From positions 100,080,315 through 100,144,314 of the forward strand of contig NC_030810.1 of the NCBI RefSeq assembly GCF_001704415.2: a stretch of DNA of 64,000 nt. Direction: 5' to 3'. This document shows, piece by piece, positions 1-53,500 of the stretch (the stretch's first letter is position 1; each line of letters begins with the position of its first letter). A model generated the notes under the pieces. It searched no databases. It worked only from the letters and a program-made list of their open reading frames with translations, and was not told the DNA's origin. This stretch comes from Capra hircus. Its lineage: Eukaryota > Chordata > Mammalia > Artiodactyla > Bovidae. A program made the position numbers and the translations under genes.

Positions 1-149
1 TGAACAAAAATATTTTGCTAGTTTCAAAAACCCTTCTTTAGTCTACAATTTGAATATAATCTCTTAGAATGATCTCTTTTGGAAATATATATGAAAAGCA
101 CACACAATTCATGAAATTCTAGCATGTAACAAATTATTTTGTACATTTT

Positions 150-450
150 TTAAAAGTTCCTTTATTTTTGGCTGTGCAGGGTCTTTGCAGCAGGTTTTTC
201 TCTAGTTGTGGTGCACGGGCTTCTCATTCAGTGGCTTCTCTTGTTGCAGAGCATGGGTTCTAGGGTGTGTGGGCTTCTGCAGTTGCAGTTCCCAGGTCCT
301 AGAGCACAGGCTCATAGTTGTGGCCCACGGGCTTAGCTTCTCCTTGGCATGCGGGATTCAGTCCCTTGGCATTCAGTCTGGACCAGGGACTGAACCCACG
401 TCTCCTGCACTGGCAGGTGGATCTTTACCACTGAGCCACCAGGGAAGCTC
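150..450 (-). mobile_element. tRNA-derived artiodactyl SINE, long variant, with TSD
   Basis: The tRNA-like head (box B-like GATCC/GAACC and GTGGCTCAG on the minus strand) is at the right end, and the body runs leftward. A 15-bp perfect target-site duplication TATTTTGTACATTTT flanks it at 135-149 and 451-465. The open frame inside it is a SINE shadow and not a gene. Confidence 0.9.
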
Positions 451-559
451 TATTTTGTACATTTTGTGTTTTGTTTTTTATATTTTGTTTTCCTAGCCCA
501 GAATAGCCTCAGCTCTTCCTTCTCAACCTGAGAAGATTCTTCAAGACTGAGTTTAAATG

Positions 560-745
560 GAGGAAAGAGAGAGTAGTGGTTAAAAGCATGCGTTTGGATT
601 CAACCTCTGCATGGTGTCCTTAGGCAAGCCTCACTACCTCTGAATTTTCTTTAAAAATAACCTTCTATGGTTTTTTAGAATTCTGAGGAATAAATGAGAA
701 AATATATGAAGTGGTTAACATAGTAGAAGTACTCAATACATGAAA
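560..745 (+). repeat. MIR-like old SINE relic
   Basis: The order of motifs follows the MIR core: AGTGGTTAAAAGCATG, a loss-prone CT-rich stretch, then GGAATAAATGAG and a tail ending in AGAAGTACTCAATA. It is strongly diverged, so the boundaries are approximate. Confidence 0.6.
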
Positions 746-945
746 GCCACTCGAGTAAATATACTCCTGTAAGTTTTTCCTAATTTTCCCAGGAAGAATG
801 CTACTCCTTTGTGCTTCTAAAAATTAAGTTTATACTTCGACTTGAGCATTTTTCACAGAGTACCTCATTTGCCCACTTAAATGTGAGTTGTTGGGAGCTG
901 AGATTGTGTCCTATGTAACGCCTGTGCACTACAGCTAGTCAAGTC

Positions 946-996
946 TGTGTGCTGCAATGAAGACCCAGCACAGCCAAATGAATTAAAAATAAACAG
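946..996 (+). repeat. SINE 3' tail fragment
   Basis: The stretch GAAGACCCAGCACAGCC followed by an A-rich tail matches the end of the long artiodactyl tRNA-derived SINE. The head is not recognisable upstream. Confidence 0.5.
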
Positions 997-1245
997 TGTT
1001 CTCAAACTGTAACATGTAAGTTTTAGAGACTATGTTTTAAATGCAGCTTCCTAAGCCCTAAACCCCAGTGACTGATTTACTAGGAACCCTTATTTTGGCA
1101 AAGTACTTACACCCACAAAAGTTACTTTGATGCACCATATTTTGATAAACATTGTTATACTTTGTTTTTATACTTTCTCTGAAATACAAATAGCAAGGAA
1201 GTAGACAATTCTAGTAAATACATTTCATGTTGTTCCTTATGCTGT

Positions 1246-1471
1246 GTGCCTGTGTGCCAAGTTGCTTCAGTCATGTCTGATTCTTTGTGACCCTGTGGAC
1301 TGCAGCCCACCGGGCTCCTCTGTCCATAGGGTTCTCCAGGCAAGAATACTGGAGTGGGTTGCCATGCCTTCCTCCAGGAGATCTTCCGAACTTAGGGATC
1401 GAACCCGAGTCTCTTATGTCTCCTGCATTGGCAGGTGGGTTATTTACCACTGGCACCACCTGCGAAGCCCC
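1246..1471 (-). mobile_element. Bov-tA SINE with TSD
   Basis: This is a reverse-oriented Bov-tA: the Bov-A body (TGACCCTGTGGACTGCAGCC, then CCAGGCAAGAATACTGG) is on the left and the tRNA-Glu-like head (TTTACCACTGGCACC) on the right. The 11-bp duplication CCTTATGCTGT lies at 1235-1245 and 1472-1482. Confidence 0.93.
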
Positions 1472-1482
1472 CCTTATGCTGT

Positions 1483-1850
1483 AGACATTATAAAAGACAG
1501 AAGAACAGTAAGCCGATTACAAGGACAATTATCTTTCTTTTCATATGTTGTTAACTCTGTTATACTTAGGTTTGTTACCTACGCTTGGAACTTAAAGACT
1601 TTCAGCTCTTCAGTAAGTTCAGGTGTCACTTGCAAGTAGTTTTTAATAGACTAAAATATACTCATTCTCTTTCTGGTAATAATGATGTAATTGGGTAACT
1701 TATTTTGCTTGAGATGGAGACACTATTCTTCAGACTTTACATTAGCTGGTGTTCGAGTTAGATTTAATGTACCCTGCCCTCCAGTATGTGTGTATATATA
1801 TATATATAGTGTATGTATAACTAATATTTGTGTAGTCCTAATTTTCCACA
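1483..1850. other. Single-copy intergenic stretch with a (TA)n tract
   Basis: I recognise no gene here. A short TA microsatellite occupies about 1792-1808. The right end is the upstream TSD of the next SINE. Confidence 0.5.
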
Positions 1851-2064
1851 AGGGAGTCCGGGTGGCTCAGTGGTAAAGAATCTGCCTGCCAATGCAGGAG
1901 ACGCAGGTTCAATCCCTGGATCAGGAAGATCTCCTGGAAGAAGAAATGGGAACCCACTCTAGTATCCTTGCCCGGGAAATCCCATGAACAGAGGAGCTTC
2001 TGGGCTACAGTCCATGGGCTCACAAAGAGTCAGACATGACCTAGCAACTGAGCATGCATACACG
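1851..2064 (+). mobile_element. Bov-tA SINE with TSD
   Basis: The forward head GGTGGCTCAGTGGTAAAG and box B-like GGTTCAATCCC are followed by the Bov-A body ending in GAGTCAGACATGACC. The 10-bp duplication ATTTTCCACA lies at 1841-1850 and 2065-2074. Confidence 0.92.
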
Positions 2065-2203
2065 ATTTTCCACACAGAATGAAACAGAGGCTGGTATCCT
2101 AGGGTAAGCAGGGAGTGTTACTGGCCTTGTATGAAAAGTTATTCCAAGTTAAAATAACTTTAGTTGTAAAATTTCACAGAGACCAGGGAGCCAATAATTG
2201 ATC

Positions 2204-4178
2204 TTTATTACACAGAAATGCGAAGGCCATATGCATTAAATGGTGTTTTGCACTGAACATTATGCAGATTCAAACTGAAGACATCCTCATCTTAATGAGA
2301 TACAATATAAAAATAAACACTGACCAAGAGTTGCCAGAAAGAACTCAATTTCCACTCTCCCAATCAAGCTGAAACTCTCCACTGAAAAACCTGGTTTAAA
2401 TTCATGCCAAACTGTTCAAATGGACAGAAAAACTAAGTCAGGTAGAGACATCCATGGACTGGTTTTTATAGTTTTAGGGAGCCAGACTAAAGCTCTTCTC
2501 AGCTTCACATTTTTAAGGAATTTGTTTCATTTAAACTTTTTATCTTTAGTCACCTAAGTGATAACCTAAAGTGAAAAAAAGTTAAGTGAGTTGGGGAATT
2601 TTGTGGGGCTAGACAATTTTAGAGGAGGGAAAGTTACAATCATTCATTTAATTACTTCTGATTAGGAAAATTTGATATCAGGTCTGGATCATCTGTATTA
2701 GCCCTTTGATAGATTCTTTGTCTGTAGTGGTCAAGAGGCAAGATCCATTTAAGTATCAGCATTAACAAATACTTGACATTAGCACAGTTTGGTGCCTGTC
2801 TTCTTTATATTCCCAAATGCTGGACTTTATATAGGATGCTTTTAACATAAAATTGCCCTTCTGAATACGATTTTTCTCAATAAGCTTCTCTTTGCATTTA
2901 CTACTGACTTAAAAAATGTTTTAGAGAATGAGTTAGACAAAGGATTGTGTTGAGACAAGACTAATGACTAGGAGGGCATCTGTGGATTAAATAGATAAAA
3001 CTACTTCCAGGACCTCTAAATGTACACAGAATAGGTGGCACTAGTGGTAAAGAACCTGCCTGCCAATGCAGGAGACTGAGACTCGGGTTCCATTCCTGGG
3101 TCGGGAAGATCCCCTGGAGGAGGGCATGGCAACCCACTCCAGTATTCTTACCTGGAGAATCCCATGGACAGAGAACCTGGCAGGCTACAGCCCATAGGGT
3201 CACAAAGAATTGGACACAACTGAAGTGACTGAGCACGCACACCCATCAGTTTATGTAGGAAGCCAAAACAGGTAACATGATCTAGAGTTTAGATATATTG
3301 TCTGGACTCAGGATGGTGCTATTCAGCAATTGAATTTATAACTCCCTAAATTCAATCAGAATAGAGACACTTAAAGTAGCCTGGAGGAATTCAGATAGTG
3401 ATGTGCTAAAGAGTAGAAATTCTGATACCACTTTCCTTCTTTGCAAATTGTATTGGTGACTGCATAAAAGAGGTGGTTAAGAGATACATTTTTTAAAAAA
3501 TTTAGATTTCTGTTCTAATGAATGATGGAGTAGGACAATACTGAGAGAGAATAGAGAATATATTCATGGTTCTAGGACTGCGAGAACCAGGTAATCACAT
3601 TTGGAATAGTCTCATTAATTTAGAAAAGGAAAGATGAGAAAATCAGTAGTGGAACATAACATTTATATCTCAGAGACCATCTGCTCCAAAAATCAGTTTT
3701 ATTTCCATTGCCCCTTATGAGATGGTTACTTCAATAAGCTACATTACTTAGCAGAGCCTGAGAGATAGGCTGAAAACATATAAGACAGAAAACAAACTTT
3801 AAAAAATGAGATAAATGGTTTGCTCTACATCTCATTCACATTCTATGTCTAGAGAAATCCAAATCTCACTGAAATATTCCTGATAATCCAAAAGCACACT
3901 GGATGGAAGTGAGCCAAGAAATGAGAGATAATGTTTACCGGGTGAGTGCTGGTTCACCCAACTTATTCACCTCTGGAGTGGAAGTATAGGGAGATATAAA
4001 GCCTGCTTAAAAGAGACAAGGTCTATGGAGAAGCCCTGAAGTTGCTTTCCCCAAATAACAAATTTGATTCAAGAGGAAAAAAAAAAAAGATGGAAAACAT
4101 CTCATCACACAAAACTCGGTGATGGTATCTCTGATAGTCACTGGCCAGCAATGGAAAAGGAGAAACCCAACAGCTGGC
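2204..4178 (-). other. GOLPH3L: Probable GOLPH3L 3' UTR
   Basis: This stretch lies directly downstream of the GOLPH3L stop on the minus strand. It is mostly single-copy, with one Bov-tA insertion. Reverse-strand AATAAA hexamers occur at 3703-3698 and 2209-2204. They would give UTRs of about 0.5 and 2.0 kb. The true cleavage site is not visible, so the extent is inferred. Confidence 0.5.
3030..3243 (+). mobile_element. Bov-tA SINE in the probable GOLPH3L 3' UTR
   Basis: It reads as a forward Bov-tA: the diverged head GGTGGCACTAGTGGTAAAG, then GGTTCCATTCC, the body CCACTCCAGTATTCTTACC, and the end GGACACAACTGAAGTGACTG. It is antisense to GOLPH3L. If the long 3' UTR is used, the SINE complement would be part of the mRNA. 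Confidence 0.88.
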
Positions 4179-46807
<42,629 letters not shown>

Positions 46808-47587
46808 TCTCACCTGTTTCTGGAGAGGGCGCTGAAAAAATATATGTATGCTTGTATAAATAAACATCTAAATATTAATGCATGCATACTAAAAATGTAT
46901 ACAGATAAGAAATATTTACAAACTTAAATGAGAAAGGAAGGAAGGAGTAACGACCAGAAAAAATTAGGTAGATAACACAGTATCTTTTCCAAAGTATAAC
47001 AAGTTGAACTGCACTGGAAGCACTGACAAGAAATCCAATCAGTAATTCTAAAGACCAGGAGAAATGATATTGTTTTTTAAGCCTGCTGATTTCTTGTGCA
47101 TAGCCTATAACCTAGGAGGGAATTTCCATTATTGTGATTCCCTTCACAAAATGGATTCTCCACAAGTTAAATAATATGGAACAGCAAAAAAATGTGAGCA
47201 TCCAGCTTCAAAGAGCATACAGTAATCTATATATAATTTCTAAAAATATTCAACGATGCATTATAAAACACAAAAATTAGTAAAAAAAAAAAAATTAAGA
47301 AAAACTAAATAGAAATACATGTTCTAATACTTCCTTCCCAAACCCAAATGACTCATTTCAAGCAACCACTTTGGAGATCATCAGTCTAGAGAATAACACT
47401 CAGAATATCATGTATTGCATTTCCATATAGCTAAAAACTTTCATCTCTATTCTTAGGCTAATCATCTTGCAAATACATAAACAGGTGACAACAAAAAGTA
47501 CCGGCAAGAGAATGTTAAAAGATTAGCAAATTCTTTCTCAAATACAAAAAAATCAGCCTTTTTATATCATGCACTATAGGTTTTTGC

Positions 47588-47850
47588 TTTTTTGCCTTTT
47601 CATACTGTTCATGGAGTTCATTTGGCCACCTGATGTGAAGAGCTGACTCACTGGAAAAGACCCTGATGGTGGGAAAGATTGAGGGCAAGAGGAGAAGGGG
47701 CCACAGAGAATTAGATGGTTGGATGGCATCACTGACTCAACAGACATGAGTTTGAGCAAACTCCAGGAGATGGTGAAGGGCAGGGAAGTGTGGTGTGGTG
47801 CAGTTTATGGGATCGCAAAGAGCTGGACACGACTGAACGACTGACAACAG
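47588..47850 (+). mobile_element. BovB 3' tail with a short inverted 5' piece
   Basis: 47622-47850 is the forward BovB 3' end (TTGGCCACCTGATGTGAAGA to GGACACGACTGAACGACTGA). Immediately left, about 47590-47620 (TTTTTGCCTTTTCATACTGT) matches 10.93-10.97 kb in the reverse BovB, i.e. the element's 5' region in inverted orientation. This is the pattern left by twin priming. Confidence 0.75.
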
Positions 47851-48309
47851 CAGCCGTTTTAAAAATCTACAGTCAAGAAAAATTCCACTATCATGTGTGA
47901 TAAAGTTTAAAGTTAGCATACTTCACATCAACCTAAATGCCAGTTCTTAAGGTGAAGTACAATAAGTATTTTAAACCAGCAATTATTGAAAAGAGTAGCT
48001 TTTTCAAGGTCAAAAGAGCACATTCAAGAGCCTCTGTGACTGGATCTCATTCTATCTTCTAGCAATATTTCCCATTATCCCAAATGTACTGTTAAGCCAT
48101 TTCACAAACATGTCATGCCTTCCTTTGTAGAGGATGGAGTTCTCTCCCCCTTCCCTTCCTCTCTAAATTCTACTAATTCTTTGAAGTGTTACTGAGGACC
48201 CACTGTAAAGTCTTCAGGGAATCTGCTTTTCCATTACCCAGTGTCCCATGGCTAGGTCTTTCTCTCAGCTGTACTTTCAAACAACTTTATTTATACTTAC
48301 TTCCTTTAA

Positions 48310-48465
48310 AGTATTTATTATAGTCTTTCTTTTGGTATGGCTGTCTCTCAACTGTAAACTTCTTGAGGGCAGGGATATTGTCTTCTTGGGTTTTTATATT
48401 CTCCATAGCAACTAACACAAATGTCTTTAACGTTGTAACTGCTCGACAAATATATACTGATTAAA
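48310..48465 (+). repeat. L2 3' end relic
   Basis: AACTGTAAACTTCTTGAGGG, AGGGATATTGTCTTC and ACTGCTCGACAAATATATAC are diverged L2 terminus phrases. Confidence 0.7.
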
Positions 48466-48887
48466 ATGAATACTCAGAAACACATGAGAACATTTAAAAC
48501 ATAAATAAAGTGACTTACAAAAGATTCTTTGTTCAAGGCTGTATTTCAAATAATTCTTGGTGGGAGGCAGGCGTAGGAGTGAAAAAAGAAGAGAACCATG
48601 AAATAAATGCTTCTGGGCACTAACCCTATCTTGCACTGTGAATAGGGCTTATTTTCTAATCCAATCCAAGAAACTTAGTCTCTTCAGGGCGGAAAAAAAA
48701 AAAAAGGAGTGGGGATTTTCTTTGAAGAATTAATCATCCCTGGACATTTACTAGTTAAAAAGCCTATTAAAAAACAAACAGAAAAACCGATGGCCCCCAA
48801 ATTAATTATGAACCTCCTTCTCTCCATAAAGTAAAATATTTGGAGAGATTTTTTTTGGACGTTAGATGTATTTCCCCCGTTGCTTAC

Positions 48888-49130
48888 CTGACGTTACTCC
48901 TGGGTTACAGCCAAACGCAGGTTGCAGCTTGCGCTCTATTTTATGGGGACATTTGTCCCCACCCCCACCAACTACCCCCGTCCTGCTACGTGAAAAACTT
49001 CTCAGCCACGCAGAGAGAACAAACTTCCTGATCCTTTGATGCAGAGAAGGAATAACACATCAGCTTCCTCAGGATCACTAGGCAACCTACCTTGGTGTTT
49101 CTTCATTGGACCAATCAGAAACCTCCGAGG
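48888..49130 (-). other. GOLPH3L: Probable non-coding first exon of GOLPH3L
   Basis: A consensus donor CAG|GTAAGC lies at 48890-48883 on the minus strand, 2.05 kb upstream of the 5' UTR acceptor at 46832. The exon body is inferred; its 5' end is not visible. An alternative donor CCAAG|GTAGGT lies near 49090. This rests on splice-site match and position only. Confidence 0.45.
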
Positions 49131-49316
49131 TTGAGTTCAGCCAATTAGAGCTTGCGAGGGGAGGCTCTCCCCCCAGCTATTGTGTTGCGCTCCAGACAAA
49201 CACGACCAAAAGGAGGCAGGTTTGGGTTTAACCTGACAGCTGGTCAATCCAATGAAAGAAACTTGGTAGCGAGAGGAAAGAGGGCTGCGATCCCCACCCC
49301 CATTAAACTGGCCAAT
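49105..49316 (-). promoter_or_regulatory. CCAAT-box cluster, probable GOLPH3L promoter
   Basis: CCAAT occurs at 49111-49115, 49141-49145, 49249-49253 and 49312-49316, with an inverted ATTGG at 49105-49109. Several have the NF-Y-like context CCAATCA. No TATA box is obvious. CpG dinucleotides are denser from 48.86 to 49.36 kb than in surrounding DNA. A CRE-like TGACGT lies at 48889-48894. The position fits a TATA-less promoter firing leftward into GOLPH3L. Confidence 0.6.
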
Positions 49317-49931
49317 CAAAGCGTTTAGTGAGCTATCACCAGCTTCCGATCTACAAAGGTTTTTGTTGGGCAATCTCAGTGTAGCAGGTGTGTTCTGTAG
49401 CAGTGTATACTGGGACAATTAGGTGAGATGAGTTGGGATCCAATAAAGCTAAGAATACATAAACATTTAAAAATTGGTTGTTTTCGACAATTAGCTTATC
49501 CCTAACTTTCCTGTTCCAGAAAAACCCGATCTGGGTCAGTTTGTGGACGTTTATTTGGTTTACATTAAACAGGATAGGCACATTTCTACCACAGCATTCA
49601 TACTAACATTTCCCATTACTGTTTCTCACTGGCAAGTTCATGGATAATGTATATTTTTTTAGAATATGGCTGCTGAAAATGCAAGAGGCAAACAGACTAA
49701 GTTTTAAGCCTTCCTTTTCTAGAGCACAGGAAATACTAAAGTCTAGAACCGGGTCCCAGGTTTCTCACTGAAGGCACAATATCTTTCGCATTACCATCCA
49801 AAAGTTCTAGGAAGTGTGCTCAACTCTTGAAAAAAATATCACCAAAATGATTTCAAAATTAGTGCCTAAACATTTTCTACTATTTAAATAAAAAGTAGAA
49901 GCCATGAAAGAGTCTAGATGCTGAACAGTAT

Positions 49932-50502
49932 TTTATTTATGCTGCCAAAAATGCTAGATTTTAAAATCAGTCATTTTGTCCTGTAAAAATTATTTAAAAA
50001 GGTAAAATACCAATTTTAAATTGTACATTATATATTATCATGTTAATACACTGTGTCAAAGTACTGAAGACATTGTTTTAATTAGACAATTAACAGCGTG
50101 TTAAACTGTAGTTTTAACAGGTAAAAAGTAAATTTCTAGAAAAATTTAATACAAAAATAAACATCATTTACTTCAAAAAATGGCTTTTAGAGGGCCTTAA
50201 AAAATTAATGTGTTTAAAGGAACTGTCTGCCAAAATGGGAGATACATCAATATCGAGAGGATAATTAATAGAATTATGACACTGGTACTTCTGTTTTTAT
50301 ACAGAAGTTCTCTTGAATTTGTCTCGGGTAAGATTAAGGATCACAATATGATAGTCAGTTAAGGATTCATTTTAGTGTGCTGACTGCTTAAGACCATATA
50401 TAAGTTTTCAGAGGTAGGACAAACACACCTTAAAATAGCAATATAGCGACCTTTAGTTTAAATGTTGTGAAGAACTCTGCAAACATGCAGAAAAAAAATT
50501 TT
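49932..50502 (-). other. HORMAD1: Probable HORMAD1 3' UTR
   Basis: This follows the HORMAD1 stop. A reverse-strand AATAAA at 49937-49932 would end a UTR of about 570 nt. Cleavage itself cannot be seen. Confidence 0.55.
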
Positions 50503-50583
50503 TTATATACGCTCCTTCGGTTCACTAAACTTTCTTCTTTTTGGCACTGACTCCTGACTAGAAGAATCAAAGGGATGAAGGAC
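50503..50583 (-). CDS. HORMAD1: HORMAD1 last coding exon
   Basis: The acceptor TTTTGACAG precedes GTCCTTCATCCC. It encodes VLHPFDSSSQESVPKRRKF to SEPKERI with stop TAA at 50505-50503. It carries the basic PKRRK cluster and the C-terminal closure-motif region. Confidence 0.95.
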   Translation of the reverse strand, partial: VLHPFDSSSQESVPKRRKFSEPKERI

Positions 50584-53500
50584 CTGTCAAAAGAAAACAA
50601 TTACTAAGAATACTTTCCAGTTTAAATATCTTTAATTTTAGAGAGTTTTTTTATGTCTGAGTTTCCTTCTTCCCTTTCTTCCTTCCTCCCTCCATTTCTT
50701 CGTTTTCTTACTTTTAAAATTTTGTTATTTATATCTCCTAATGGCTGCTGAATACAGTTTTGCAAAGTATAAGGTTTTCATTAGGGATGCTGGAGTACTT
50801 AGAAGACTTGATATTATGTCCTCAAAATAGTAGAACTTCCCTGGTAGCTCAGTTGGTAAAAAAATCTGCCCCCAATGTAGGCAACTGCCTTCAATGCAAG
50901 AGATCTGGGTTTGATCCCTGGGTTGGGAAGATCCCCTGGAGAGGAAATGGCAACCCACTCCAGTACTCTTGCCTGAGAAATCCCACGGACAGAGGAGCCT
51001 GGCAGGCTACAGTCCACGGGGTTGCAAATAGTTGGACATGAGTTAGCAACTAAACCACCAACTCAAAACAGTAAAATATTTTGAGGGGAGTGAGAAGAGT
51101 CGGACACGACTGAGCGACTGAACTGAATAATACTCAAATGTTGAAAACATATAAATATTTATCTCAGAAATGACAAATACATCATCTGATTTGCTAAAAT
51201 AAGGTTCCAAATATAATACAACTTGTTATAGAATTTAGGTCAGGAAAATTTTCTAAGAGGAGATGCTATATTTTTAGAGAACATGTGGATTTAGTAACTT
51301 AACTTGTTTCTACTTCAGTTTTAATCTGTAGAAAGCTCAGATGAAATCTGTGGCCCAATTTTAATTCTACATAAATAAAATGGCCTGAGTATTCTTGTAC
51401 TTTCATTTTTTTCTTATTCTACTCATATTTTTCCTGATGTTGATTTTTATTTTATACATTCCTCCAACTATTTCAAATCATTCATGGAATAAGACAGTAA
51501 ATGTTTACATGGGAAAATTAATAAAACAATGTACCACATTTTATTTTAAAATGACCCAATTTTTTAGAATCGAATATATTTAAACAAGATCTGAAAACTA
51601 GAGCTTTGAGGTATATCCAGGGATATCATATTTATCATTAACTTAATCTACAGCAATAATATTCTGATACTTGCCATTTCATTCAACCTATATATTATTA
51701 TAAGACTTACTGTTTTCCCAGATTCAAGCTGAGTTCTCTTCCGATTTTCCTTAGATTTTACTTGTTGATTTCCATTAGCCTCCACAAAGATAGAATAATT
51801 ACCAATTGGTTATTTCTCAAAGAACAATCATCATGATTGTTCAACCACAGGCAACTATATGCAGTTTTTTAAAAAGAACTTTACTGAGATATAATTCAGA
51901 TACATAAAATTCATCCATTTAAAATATACAAACTTCAGTGATTTTAAGTATATTCACAGAGTTGTGCAACCATCACAGCAGTCAATTTTAGAGCACTTTC
52001 ATCCTCTAAAAGGCTTCCCAAGTGGTACTAGTGGTAAAAAAAAATCTGCCTGTTGATGCAGGAGACACAAAAGACCTGAATTTGATCCCTTAGTTGGGAA
52101 GATCCCCTTGGAGTAGGAAATGAGAACCCACTTCAGTATTCTTACCTGGAAAACTTCATGAACAGAGGACCCTGGTGGGCTACAGTTCATGAAGCCCCAA
52201 AGAGCTGGACATGACTGAGCACACAATATATCCTCTAAAAAGAAATCCTGTACTCTTACAACTATCACTCCACTATTCCCTCATTCTTTCACCAGCATTA
52301 AGACTTTGTCTCTATAGAAATCCTTATTTTGGACTTTCATATAAATGGAACCATATAATGTTTTTGCATGTGTGTGTGTATGATTGGTTTCTTTCACTGA
52401 GCATAGTGTTTTCAGGGTTCATCCAAGTTGTAGCATGGACTGATACTTCATTCCTTTTTACGGCTGAATAATAGTCTACTGTATGGATATACCACATTTT
52501 TTTATCCATTCATTTGTTAAGAACATTTAGGGGTTTTCCCCATCTTTTGGCTATTGTGAATAATGCTACACATACAATTTTTAAAATGAATATTAGATGA
52601 TGACAAGTTTTTCATTTTCATAGTATTATCCTCCAAAAGTACATACTTATTTTCTGATGCTTGAAATGTACTTTTCAATAACTTCCTTACTATATATATT
52701 AAATATCTTCACTTCCTGCCTGTTTCTAACCATAATTCAGTCACTATTGACAAAATTAGGAGTACTTCGGTGGAGTAAAGGATAGTAAAGGATACTCATC
52801 TTAAATAGAAGCTGCCTAGAAATAACATTTTGCTGCTAGAGGTAGTAATTTTTGGAATTCTTTTATTTCTTGCTTGCCAGTTCTAACTTTCCATCAAGAA
52901 TGTGGGGAAAAAAGGACACCTAAAAATGGCACTATCATCAGTGGTGTTCTGGTAAATGTTTAACAACCAGTTCTCTGGGAGAAATAAATCCTGAGTTAAG
53001 GCATGGCCAACGGACTGGAAAACGTCAGTTTTCATTCCAATTCCAAAGAAGGGCAATGCCAAAGAATATTCAAACCACGTACAATGTGCTCATTTCACAT
53101 GCTAGCAAGGTAATCTTCAAAATCCTTCAAACTAGGCTTCAACAATACACGAACCAAGAACTTTCAGATGCACAAGCTGGATTAGGAAAAGGCAGAGGAA
53201 CCAGAGATCAAATTGCCAACATCCCCTGGATCATAGGAAAAGCAAGGGAATTTCAGAAAAACATCTACTTCTGCTTCATTGACTATACCAAAGCCTTTGA
53301 CTGTGTGGATCACAACAAACTACAGAGAACTCTTCAAGAGAAGGGGGTACCAGACCACCTCGTGAGAAACCTGTATGTAGGTCAAGAAGCAACAGTTAGA
53401 ACTGGACATCAAACAATGCACTTCTTCAAAATTGGGAAAGGAGTATGTTAAGGCTATATATTGTTACCTGGCTTATTTAACTTATATATAGAGTACATCA

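Noticed and set aside
206..496. 96-codon open frame at the left edge
   Set aside because: It lies within a reverse tRNA-derived SINE with a 15-bp TSD. Similar frames occur in many Bov-tA copies in the window.
49137..49581. Open frames over the promoter (93 and 76 codons, reverse)
   Set aside because: They overlap the CCAAT cluster and the HORMAD1-GOLPH3L gap. No homology is recognised, and the first frame lies upstream of or across the presumed GOLPH3L start.
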